From Shewanella psychropiezotolerans (GTDB taxonomy: Bacteria > Pseudomonadota > Gammaproteobacteria > Enterobacterales > Shewanellaceae): 64,000 nt of DNA. A model generated the notes under the pieces. It made no database searches and was not told the origin of the DNA. It was given only the letters and a program-made list of their open reading frames with translations. Numbering within the stretch: the stretch's first letter is position 1; each line of letters starts with the position of its first letter. Of this stretch, positions 7,486 to 15,819 are shown piece after piece. The translations under genes were made by a program, and so were the position numbers. The stretch is taken from contig NZ_CP041614.1 of assembly GCF_007197555.1 (NCBI RefSeq), forward strand, positions 4,270,001 to 4,334,000, read 5' to 3'.

Positions 7486-8840
7486 TAGGCGTTCCTCTTC
7501 TCAGCGTGAGTCGCAACCATGCCTGCACTCTGTTCTTCAAGTACCTGTACGATTGACTTACTGCGAGCAATAACAATTGCGTGCATAAGCATCAGAGGTA
7601 GAGCAGCGACCAGACCCTGTACAGTAGTCATCAATGCCATCGAGATACCGCCAGCCATAAGCTTAGGATCGCTAGTACCAAACAACTGGATGCTTTGGAA
7701 GGTAGCAATCATACCGGTTACTGTACCGAGTAGACCCATCATAGGTGCGATTGCAGCGAGTACCTTAATGATCGAGATACGAGCCTCTAGTGCCGGTGTC
7801 TCTTTCAGAATGGCTTCATCAAGCTTAAGTTCCAGCGTTTCAACATCGACATCTTTGTTGTCGTGGAAAGCCTTAAGAATACGACCTAAGGCATTGTCAC
7901 CTGGGTTATCCAGATTTTTGCGTTGGGCTTTAACTTTAGCGCCTACAAGAGTAAGCGTGACTATACGCTCGATAGAGATGATGGCACCGATAATAAGCAG
8001 GCCAATAATGATGTAACCGATAGTTCCACCCGCTTCGATACGATCTTCAATAGTCGGCTTCTGCGTGAAGATGCTCAACAACACACCCTTAATAGGATCT
8101 ATGTAGAGAGGAGCGATACCAGAAGTGATATCCTGAAACTTAGACACAGCTTTGACTTGGTAACCGGATGGTTGCTGCGATAGCTCCTGAATCAGACCAA
8201 GGTCGGCGTTATAAACAACATATTTACCATCGGCAAGTAAGTTAAAGGCACCCACTCGTGTGATGGTCGTATTACGGATATTACCGTCGATATCGGTAAC
8301 AGCACCTTCGAAGTTGACAACCTTGCCAGACTGCGCCATTTCAAATAACTGCTCTTCCCAGAAACGCTCCAGTTCGTCGATCTTTGGCAGTTGCTTACGC
8401 GCACCAAGTTCTGCGATGAAGACATCACGTCCAGGATATTGAGCACTGATGTTAGACGCTACCAGTTTACCGGAGAAATCACCGGCATCACCTTTAACGA
8501 CACCGAACATCTCACCCAAGTCACCTTGAGCCGTTTTTAGGTTCTCTTCCAACTCGCCAATTTTGCGCTCGTTATCCAAGAAAGCTTGGCTTAAATCTTT
8601 ACCGCGTTGACGCTCGGTAGCTAAAGCATTCTTTTCACGTTTAAGTAGAGCGGCCTTATCGCCACGTTCATTTCTGAACTCTTGCTCACGCTTCTTGTTT
8701 GTCTTCGAAGCATTAGCACGATCTGTTTGAACCTGCTTAAGCAGCTGGTCGATCGTTTTAGGCGCATCTGCTGCACTCGCAATACCTGAAGATAAAACCA
8801 GGGTTGCAGCAACGATTGCTGTAGTTATTAACTTCTTCAT
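7485..8840 (-). CDS. ttpC: TtpC-like large ExbB homolog with signal peptide and coiled coil
   Basis: A 451-residue protein. It has a signal peptide (MKKLITTAIVAATLVLSSGIASA) and a charged periplasmic region with heptad-like coiled coil from about 30 to 110. A globular periplasmic part runs to about 260, followed by a C-terminal MotA/TolQ/ExbB channel domain (about 270-440) with M-M-G-L-L-G-T-V-T-G-M-I-A-T-F and G-I-S-M-A-L-M-T-T-V-Q-G-L-V-A. This layout matches TtpC, the extra TonB2 component described in Vibrio. The gene overlaps its neighbours at both ends by TAATG junctions, so it is made in step with DUF3450 and ExbB. In effect the operon holds two ExbB-type channel subunits. Confidence 0.88.
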   Translation of the reverse strand: MKKLITTAIVAATLVLSSGIASAADAPKTIDQLLKQVQTDRANASKTNKKREQEFRNERGDKAALLKREKNALATERQRGKDLSQAFLDNERKIGELEENLKTAQGDLGEMFGVVKGDAGDFSGKLVASNISAQYPGRDVFIAELGARKQLPKIDELERFWEEQLFEMAQSGKVVNFEGAVTDIDGNIRNTTITRVGAFNLLADGKYVVYNADLGLIQELSQQPSGYQVKAVSKFQDITSGIAPLYIDPIKGVLLSIFTQKPTIEDRIEAGGTIGYIIIGLLIIGAIISIERIVTLTLVGAKVKAQRKNLDNPGDNALGRILKAFHDNKDVDVETLELKLDEAILKETPALEARISIIKVLAAIAPMMGLLGTVTGMIATFQSIQLFGTSDPKLMAGGISMALMTTVQGLVAALPLMLMHAIVIARSKSIVQVLEEQSAGMVATHAEKRNA

Positions 8841-9622
8841 TATTGTGCAGCCTCCGCAGCAGGGATTGGTAACGAGAATAGATCCGGAGCACCCTGTTTA
8901 CGTGCAATGCGGATGCCTTTAGTCAGTTCACGAAGATAGCTTTCATCTAGCTCATCCCATGCCTTAGTTTCATCGTTAAACATCCAAGCTGACTTCTGGT
9001 CTAAGCTCTGTGCATAAAGGGCTACTCGGCCTAAGTTGAAGAAATCAACCAAGACCTCTTTACCATTGAGTTCAAGCTGACCGGTTTTAACGGCAACGAA
9101 ACTGCCGTATTCACGCTCGATGCTGTATGCATCAAGGATCAGACGAAACTTCTCGGCAAGTGTCACTTCTGCACTGTTCAATAGTGCCTTAAGATTGTTT
9201 ACGCGCTCAATACGAGTTTCTTGATTGAAAGGAAGATCCAGAGCAATAAACTGCTCCAGTGCGTCAACCATCTTAAACATAAGAGGAACAACACCTTGAC
9301 GAAGTGTATCAACGCCATTGATGTCATCTTGAATTAATTTCATTGTTGCTTCTTGGTCTGCTACCAGACCAGCAACGTAATCGTTGTAAGATTTTAGTGA
9401 TTCGCGCTCATCTGCAACTGAACCATACTCGAACACCATGTCCTGAGCTTGGTCAAAGTACTTATCTACTTTCTTTTGAGATGTTGCTGCTTCAGCGTGA
9501 ATTTTGCTGTCAGCCTTCTGAACGTCAGAAAGAGGATCTGCAATCACTAAGTTTGAGCCAGCTAAGGCTAGTGCGCCTACGAGCGCTGTAGCGATTTTTG
9601 TTTTATTGCTTACCTTGGACAT
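8840..9622 (-). CDS. DUF3450 family periplasmic protein, first gene of TonB2 operon
   Basis: The product is 260 residues from the ATG at 9620-9622; a TTG nine bases upstream is also in frame. It has a signal peptide (MSKVSNKTKIATALVGALAL with cleavage near V-I-A-D) and then a mostly helical, charged region with coiled-coil character (Q-K-A-D-S-K-I-H-A-E-A and V-A-D-E-R-E-S-L-K-S-Y). The family is a domain of unknown function that regularly precedes ttpC-exbB-exbD-tonB in marine gammaproteobacteria. A structural or sensor role in the TonB2 complex is inferred only from this context. Its stop overlaps the ttpC start (TAATG). Confidence 0.82.
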   Translation of the reverse strand: MSKVSNKTKIATALVGALALAGSNLVIADPLSDVQKADSKIHAEAATSQKKVDKYFDQAQDMVFEYGSVADERESLKSYNDYVAGLVADQEATMKLIQDDINGVDTLRQGVVPLMFKMVDALEQFIALDLPFNQETRIERVNNLKALLNSAEVTLAEKFRLILDAYSIEREYGSFVAVKTGQLELNGKEVLVDFFNLGRVALYAQSLDQKSAWMFNDETKAWDELDESYLRELTKGIRIARKQGAPDLFSLPIPAAEAAQ

Positions 9623-9756
9623 AGTTCCCAACCAATTTGAAGTAAAATTAAAAAGGTTTAACTTATTAACAACATGGAATTCCGCTTATATTTGCGATAA
9701 TTTCCTGCTTATAAGTATGTCTTTCTCTTGTGATTGTTAATTATTATCTTATTTTT

Positions 9757-9776
9757 CTACACCGAATAAGGTGTAG
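9757..9776. promoter_or_regulatory. Inverted repeat CTACACC-N6-GGTGTAG
   Basis: A perfect 7-bp dyad with a 6-base spacer, about 135 bases before the first gene of the TonB2 operon. It could be an operator or a stem-loop in the leader. No regulator is assigned. Confidence 0.4.
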
Positions 9777-9797
9777 CACCGCTGGCATCATTTCACA

Positions 9798-9821
9798 AAT
9801 TGTTGACCTGTGTCAACAATT
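9798..9821. promoter_or_regulatory. Inverted repeat AATTGTTGAC-N4-GTCAACAATT
   Basis: A perfect 10-bp dyad with a 4-base spacer, 22 bases beyond the CTACACC dyad. The inner part TTGAC-N4-GTCAA has the spacing of FNR/CRP-superfamily sites but not their usual TTGAT bases, so the regulator is unassigned. The position suits an operator for the TonB2 operon. Confidence 0.45.
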
Positions 9822-10835
9822 GAAACGACCTAAAACTAGTGAAAAAAGGCATTAGAGGGGGGAAAAGCTACAAAAGGCAGGTTTTCGAACAAGTCATATA
9901 TCATATGATTAACAGGAGTCAGGGCTTAAAGACAAAAAAAACGCTGTAAGACTTTGGTTTTAATTAACAATAACACAGCAACAAGTTGGCAATATTATTC
10001 ACAATCTCGCAACAGTTGCTGATTTTACCAGTAAACTAATTATATATTCTCCTTTAAAAGCAATCCATTTCTTTGCTAAATGCTAATGTGTAGATTCAAT
10101 TACATCCAAGATTCACACCGAGCGCACGACAAGGTTTGGCGTGACGCAGATCACAATGACAATTCTCTGGTGAGTGACTTAATTTCGACAGAACAGGATA
10201 TTAGGTGATAATTCCATCATTTTCAATGTAGAGCGTTTTCACTGAACCCAAATGTGATGCTATGAAATATTCACAAAAACGCGCGATCTATTCTGTTGCG
10301 TTTTAGCGGTAAAAAATCAAGTCTTCAATACTATTTCTATAGAGTTAGGGTCTACTGCTTCGCGAACTCAATATTGTCTCTCTTTTTATCTACACTCCAA
10401 AATATTCTCTGGTTAAACAGTGTAGAAAGATAGGTCAGAATGGGAAGTGGTAAAATAGAGAGGTTTAAAATCATCCATGGCAGATCTATGTCCAAATTTA
10501 CTATCCATACATATGACTGCACGACTAGCAGGCTCAGCTATTTAGAAGAGCGATTTTAAATATTGTCTCATTACTGTACTCCTGAAGTAGAAGAATCAGC
10601 ATCTTATTTTGAAACCAAAAACTACCGAGATTAAACTCTTCTTTGATGTATTACTGGAGAACGTTGCCTATTAATCGCCACCATTTGCTTTAACCTTGCA
10701 TTCAATTGTTGTTTTTGTTCATGAGAATAGTTTGTAGGCCTGTTTAATGGCTAACTAGTGGTGCATAACCAAAATATCGGTTACACATCTGACAAAGAGA
10801 TACTGAAGTAATTCTAGAGACATTTTAATATAAAA

Positions 10836-10866
10836 AATGCCTATCAGTGATCACCGATAGGCATTA
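10836..10866 (-). terminator. Rho-independent terminator of the TonB-dependent receptor
   Basis: AATGCCTATC and GATAGGCATT pair across a short GTGATCAC-type loop region. On the minus strand the stem runs into a T run. It lies 28 bases after the receptor's stop codon. Confidence 0.82.
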
Positions 10867-10893
10867 CAAAATTAAAATCTATATCTTAATTAT

Positions 10894-13713
10894 TTAAAAC
10901 TTTTGCGATATTCTTACAAATGCACCACGACCATTAACTCTATAAGTTTCAGGGATTGTGCTAGCGTTAAATCCTTGATCAAGATATGGAGCTTTTTCAT
11001 CGGTAATGTTAGTTACACCAAGAGTTATCTTTGTATTAGTTGGGAAAATATATGAACCCGTAATATCATGATACAACTGCGACTCAATATGTTGGTCTTG
11101 TTCATCGAAGAAGAAATATGGAGACTCAATTGAAGATATATATTCAGCACTATAAGTAATCGAAATATCTTCTAAACCCCAATTGAGAAAGAAATTAGCT
11201 TTATCAGTTGGATAAACATCTCTTGCAGTAGAAGTATCGATTCGCCCATTCAATTCAATTACATCAGCACCTTCATATGCAGTTTTCTCACGCTCAATTA
11301 AATGCGTCCAGTTTAAGCTTGTACGCCAATCACCAATACTAGTAGAAAAACTGTAAGTAATCTCAGTATCTAAACCCGTCGCTTTTTCGTCTGCAAGGTT
11401 AAGGTTGGTAGTATTGATTGTATCGATATTACCACTTGGCATACGATTTATCTGACCACAAGCTTCATCAATTCCTTCTTCATAACACAGATCCATAGTC
11501 GCTTGAGCACCTAAACCATCGATGCCTTTAGTTAACTCTATATCCCAGTAATCAACGGTTAAGCTAAAACCATCAATAAACTCTGGAGACCATGCCAAAC
11601 CAACCGTAAATGTATCACCTTCTTCAGGTTGCAATTCTGGGTTACCACCAGAACGACCACGAACCTGAGTATCGGTTTGCTCATATCCACCAGCAGCTAC
11701 ACCAGATGCCATACAACGTGCTTGTCCATCAGCACTTAAGCCACCGTAGTTAATCGTACTACATGGATCGACAGCTTGGTCGAAATCATCGGCTGGCGAG
11801 CTGAACAGCTCATCTACAGATGGAGCTCGGAAAACATTACCCGCTGTAGCACGAACAAGTAAACTAGAAATCGGCATATACTTCAGTGAACCTTGTACCG
11901 AAGTATTACCACCAAATGAACTAAAGTTATCATAACGAACACCGACATTAGCTTCTAAGAGTTCAGCACCCGGAACACCAGCTAAAATAGGAACAACAAA
12001 CTCACCAAAGAGACTGTTTACACGGTAACCGCCTTCAGTACCCGCTCCTTTGTTACCTGAAACTGCACCTTTCGCTTTACCCGAGTCAGGTGAATAAGTG
12101 TACTGTTCATCACGATATTCATAACCTACACTCATTCCAACATAACCTGCAGGTAATTCAAACAGTTCTGAATTAGTAAGGTTAAGAGTTAATACATCTT
12201 GACGAGTATTGTATGTATCTGTGAGGTCGGCTTCAACATAGTCCAATGCTTCTTGAGAAATATTTCCTTCCCCAAACATGTTCATTGGAGTACAACCTTC
12301 GATAATCGCACCAGCTTCACCACACTTTACGACACCATCCGTGTCCATAAAAGAAGCACCTAATGCATTAGCAATGTTTGCAGCAACAAACTGACCTTTA
12401 TCTATATCTGTACGTGTACGGTAGCCCCAATTATAAGTGGCATTCCATTCCCAAACCTCAGCGAACTCACCAGAGAAACCTGCAACAGCTTGAACGTTAG
12501 TTACATCTTGTGAGAACTCTCGGTTACTTTCAGTAACACGACGTCTAACATCTGTTACATCGACACCGAATGGGTTGTAATAACTGTCGGCTGAAATACC
12601 TTGAGCAGCATTACCGTCAGCATCTCTCACATTTGCACCTGGATCAAATCGAGAATCATAAGGCATTGGAGCTAAACGCTGAATAGATTTACGATTACTC
12701 AAACGAATTGCACTTTCAAATCTCACAGAATCAGAGATTTCGAAATTCCCTTCAGTAAAGACGTTGATGCGTTCAAACGGGGTTTGTAGGTAGTTTACTG
12801 GAGAATAATTATAAAAATCATTATTTGCATCACGGAAACAACTCGTTGATGCAGGGACACTACCACTACATCCAGCTAGACTAGGATCAAAAACTTGTCC
12901 GCCAGTAGCACCATTAGGTAAGAATCGACCATTTGGAATACGTGAAGACCCCCAAAAAACAGAGTTATCATCAGTTAGGCCATTCTTTTCAAAATCTTCA
13001 ACATCCCCTACGTGCAGAGGCTCTTGGAAATGCTTAACACCTTCGTACTGTCCCTGTACAGCGCCTTCTTGCTTGTTGTACTCTGCACCGAAAACGATAT
13101 TACCACCGTCAAAAGCTTTACCCGCGATTAATGAAACAGAATCGTTAGCGGCCCCATCAGTGATTTCTGTCCACTCTTTTCGCTGAACACTAATTTCAAC
13201 ACCTTCGAAATCATTGCGAGTAATGATGTTTACAACACCAGCAACGGCATCTGCACCGTAAATAGCAGAAGCACCATCTTTAAGAATTTCAACACGCTTA
13301 ATCATAGATGCTGGAATAGTTTGAAAGTCACCACCATCAACCGTACGTTTACCATTAATAAGGACTAGAGTTCTAATTGATCCCAAACCACGTAAGTTTA
13401 CAGTTACAGCCCCCGAACCGCCATTGTTTGTCGTCGAAGTAACCACACCACCGTTCATTGCTGGAAGTTTTTGAATTAGCTGACCGATATCAGTGATACC
13501 GAGATCTTCAAGCTGACTTCTTTCAATTACTGTAACTGGGTTGGCACCTTCAATATCTACTCGTTTGATACGTGAACCCGTTACTGAAATTCTCTCTACG
13601 TTTGCAGACTCATCAGCCGCAAAAGCTGTTGGAGCTGTAATTGCTGCTGTTGCTGCAGCACCACTAATTAGTGCGAAACGCACTGAATTAGCTAATAAGC
13701 TATTTTTGTACAT
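10894..13713 (-). CDS. TonB-dependent outer-membrane receptor
   Basis: The product is 939 residues from the ATG at 13711-13713, which has AGGGAG upstream. An in-frame extension to 13770 has no such site. The signal peptide ends T-A-F-A, followed by a TonB-box-like segment (E-R-I-S-V-T-G-S-R-I-K-R) and a plug domain to about 170 (V-T-V-N-L-R-G-L-G and L-K-D-G-A-S-A-I-Y-G-A-D-A-V-A-G-V-V-N). A 22-strand barrel follows, ending in the terminal aromatic I-S-Q-K-F. It imports a ligand across the outer membrane using TonB energy. The plug and length fit the large receptors used by marine bacteria for peptides or sugars rather than classic siderophore receptors; the substrate is unknown. It lies upstream of the TonB2 operon on the same strand. 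Confidence 0.9.
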   Translation of the reverse strand: MYKNSLLANSVRFALISGAAATAAITAPTAFAADESANVERISVTGSRIKRVDIEGANPVTVIERSQLEDLGITDIGQLIQKLPAMNGGVVTSTTNNGGSGAVTVNLRGLGSIRTLVLINGKRTVDGGDFQTIPASMIKRVEILKDGASAIYGADAVAGVVNIITRNDFEGVEISVQRKEWTEITDGAANDSVSLIAGKAFDGGNIVFGAEYNKQEGAVQGQYEGVKHFQEPLHVGDVEDFEKNGLTDDNSVFWGSSRIPNGRFLPNGATGGQVFDPSLAGCSGSVPASTSCFRDANNDFYNYSPVNYLQTPFERINVFTEGNFEISDSVRFESAIRLSNRKSIQRLAPMPYDSRFDPGANVRDADGNAAQGISADSYYNPFGVDVTDVRRRVTESNREFSQDVTNVQAVAGFSGEFAEVWEWNATYNWGYRTRTDIDKGQFVAANIANALGASFMDTDGVVKCGEAGAIIEGCTPMNMFGEGNISQEALDYVEADLTDTYNTRQDVLTLNLTNSELFELPAGYVGMSVGYEYRDEQYTYSPDSGKAKGAVSGNKGAGTEGGYRVNSLFGEFVVPILAGVPGAELLEANVGVRYDNFSSFGGNTSVQGSLKYMPISSLLVRATAGNVFRAPSVDELFSSPADDFDQAVDPCSTINYGGLSADGQARCMASGVAAGGYEQTDTQVRGRSGGNPELQPEEGDTFTVGLAWSPEFIDGFSLTVDYWDIELTKGIDGLGAQATMDLCYEEGIDEACGQINRMPSGNIDTINTTNLNLADEKATGLDTEITYSFSTSIGDWRTSLNWTHLIEREKTAYEGADVIELNGRIDTSTARDVYPTDKANFFLNWGLEDISITYSAEYISSIESPYFFFDEQDQHIESQLYHDITGSYIFPTNTKITLGVTNITDEKAPYLDQGFNASTIPETYRVNGRGAFVRISQKF

Positions 13714-14284
13714 GTTGTTTCTCCCTGGACTCTTATTTTTTATATTTTTTAAATGCATTAGAATGAACACAAATCGTTACATTGGAATACATTCGCAAAC
13801 AAATAAGACCACACATGAAACATTTAATCAACAAGTACACGCTAACTTTCACAGACGTTCCAGTTTATTGATTATTTTGTATACAATAAAGATTTATAAG
13901 CTGATTTAAATCCTCACAAGAGTTGTAGTAAAATGCTCAGCGGTAAGAGAAGGAATGAACAAGAAGAAGGGATTAACTTTCGACATTATTAATTATCGAT
14001 TTAAAAACAGCACATTAGAGTCACGAGAAAACATGGATATCGCTTTTGAATTTTTCATTCCCCTCATAACAAGATTAAATTAAGAGTGTTTTGACATAAT
14101 TAAACTTGTATATGTCGACTCTAGCTCTCTACCACAGTTCTCGTTTACGTAAACTTTAATGTACGGTTTGTCAGTTTTTGTTTTTCAATCTGGAAAATAG
14201 AGTCTAGGAGATAGTAGTCATATATATTTGATGGGTTGGTTAATTACACAAGAATATTTACCCATATGAAGTATTCTTCGCACA
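13714..14284. other. Intergenic region upstream of the receptor gene
   Basis: No gene is supported in these 570 AT-rich bases. They form the upstream region of the TonB-dependent receptor. A short perfect palindrome TTGTATACAA lies near 13877-13886, but I cannot tie it to a known regulator. No clear Fur box was seen by eye. Confidence 0.5.
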
Positions 14285-14311
14285 TAAAAAAACGCCCGTA
14301 TAGGGCGTTTA
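14285..14311 (-). terminator. Rho-independent terminator of the porin gene
   Basis: AAACGCCC-gtata-GGGCGTTT is flanked by an A run that gives a U tract on the minus strand. It lies 24 bases past the porin stop codon. Confidence 0.88.
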
Positions 14312-14334
14312 CAACAAGCTAAGTAGCCAGCTTA

Positions 14335-15534
14335 TTACATGTAGTATCTAATGCCGATTGCCACGCCATCACTCTCATCTGGAGTCTGGTTTGCAACATT
14401 GAAGTCACTCATGTCTTTACGGGCTTCGATGTAAAGCATTGTCTGCTCATCCCACACATAGTGAAGACCCGCTACAATAAACTGACGCTTAAACTCGCCA
14501 TCATTATAAAGTGCTTCATAAGCGTCGCCAGCCTTTAGGTAGTTATAAGCAAAGATAGGCTTAAGACCATTATCAAACTTGTAGCTGAACAGTGATTCAA
14601 GACCTACAGCATCAGGCATTAAACGACCAATGTTATCTGTATCATGGAATTCGTTCTTGTTGATGTTAATCGCCGCATAGAAACCAGGTTGTTCAAACCC
14701 GCCCCAAGTCAAACCAGCACCATAGATGTAGTCTGTTTCAGAGATACCTTCACCAGACTCCAAAGTACCGTCAAACTCACCTAAGTTAAAACCAGCAGTA
14801 AGCGTTAGCATATCTGTGGCAGCATAAGTGATAGAGCCACCAACAGTATTGTTGTATTCAATTGTACCTAAAGAGTCACCCGTAATAGCCATTGGGCTAC
14901 CGATCATGACGCTATTATCAGCTGTCGGGAACATTAAAGAATTATCTTCAATCAGATCAAAACTATCTTGCTTTAGCTGCACTTGCAGGCCGAAGCTGAC
15001 ATCACCGAATGCATTACGGTATTGAACTGTGTTATCACCACGACCAGTACCGTTTACTGCACCATCGGCCTTGTTGTAAGTGTAAGTACCCGACGCATTA
15101 CCATCCCAAGTGTTTACCAGGTTGGTGTTATAGACTACGTCGTACCAAACGCCCCACTGCTTACCGATAGAGAGTGAACCATACTTATCGTGTGCAAGAC
15201 CTGCATAACCGAGACGGTTGGTAAGGAAGTCACCACTTTGAGATTCGAAGTTACTCTCGCTACTGTAAACAATGTCACTAGTACCAAATGGGTTTACACC
15301 CCACTCAAGTTTTACAAATGTTTTCCAGTCATTATCCATGTCACGGGTAAAACCAAAGTTGATACGTGATGAACCATTTACCACCTCTGTAGCACCTTGA
15401 GTGTTGATGATGCGGGCATCCATCCAACCGCCGATCTCTACTGAGTTTTTGTCATCTTTATAGATTTCAATTGCCGATACTGACGGGACAAATATGACGG
15501 CTGCCAATGCCGATGCTACTAAAGTTCTTTTCAT
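14335..15534 (-). CDS. Outer-membrane porin (Gram-negative porin family)
   Basis: The product is 399 residues from the ATG at 15532-15534 (MKRTLVASALAAVIFVPSVSA signal peptide). An in-frame extension to 15627 carries no signal sequence and is unlikely. The mature start I-E-I-Y-K-D-D-K-N-S-V-E-I-G-G-W is the usual opening of trimeric porins; repeated amphipathic strands with G-Y-A-G-L-A-H-D-K-Y-G-S-L-S-I-G-K-Q-W-G and a terminal I-R-Y-Y-M complete the barrel. It lets small solutes cross the outer membrane. Loop acidity (E-D-N-S, D-T-D-N) hints at cation preference, but this is weak. It stands alone with its own terminator. Confidence 0.85.
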   Translation of the reverse strand: MKRTLVASALAAVIFVPSVSAIEIYKDDKNSVEIGGWMDARIINTQGATEVVNGSSRINFGFTRDMDNDWKTFVKLEWGVNPFGTSDIVYSSESNFESQSGDFLTNRLGYAGLAHDKYGSLSIGKQWGVWYDVVYNTNLVNTWDGNASGTYTYNKADGAVNGTGRGDNTVQYRNAFGDVSFGLQVQLKQDSFDLIEDNSLMFPTADNSVMIGSPMAITGDSLGTIEYNNTVGGSITYAATDMLTLTAGFNLGEFDGTLESGEGISETDYIYGAGLTWGGFEQPGFYAAININKNEFHDTDNIGRLMPDAVGLESLFSYKFDNGLKPIFAYNYLKAGDAYEALYNDGEFKRQFIVAGLHYVWDEQTMLYIEARKDMSDFNVANQTPDESDGVAIGIRYYM

Positions 15535-15819
15535 GTGATGTCTAACCTTTATGTTTTCAGTCTGCTTGGTTCTATTTTTTGTCATTCCATTGTTCTTTGT
15601 CTTCCTAGTTGCAGCTGAGGTTAGCAAAAGATTAGTTATCGCTCAAAGACGAAAGTCACAAAAACCACCTGTTTTTTCATCATTTTAACCAAGAAAACCT
15701 TTTTATAGCAGACGATAAACCATTTGTTAACATAAAAGCAGAACAATCTTAAGAAAGTACTCACTAAATTAACGACATCTGCTTAGAGCTGATGTCCGAG
15801 AAGCGTTTATCGAGCAAAC

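Larger units (their letters stand above)
9623..10893. other. 1.27-kb gene-free region upstream of the TonB2 operon
   Basis: I find no convincing gene here. It holds the promoter side of the TonB2 operon with two dyads (9757-9776 and 9798-9821), a CRP-like sequence at about 10136-10157 (GTGA-N6-TCACA, about 515 bases from the operon), and at its far end the terminator of the TonB-dependent receptor. A 39-codon reading frame at 10440-10559 has no clear ribosome site or recognisable motif. The length is unusual for this compact window; it could hide a small RNA or a decayed gene. Confidence 0.6.

Noticed and set aside
9680..9760. Fur box before the TonB2 operon
   Set aside because: The best stretch matches the consensus at about 13 of 19 bases in AT-rich DNA, which is no better than chance.
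10440..10559. 39-codon gene in the long intergenic region
   Set aside because: No ribosome site, no family pattern, and length expected by chance.
14085..14130. GACATA/TATGTC dyad downstream of the receptor promoter region
   Set aside because: Six-base arms with a 12-base spacer are common in AT-rich DNA and fit no known site.
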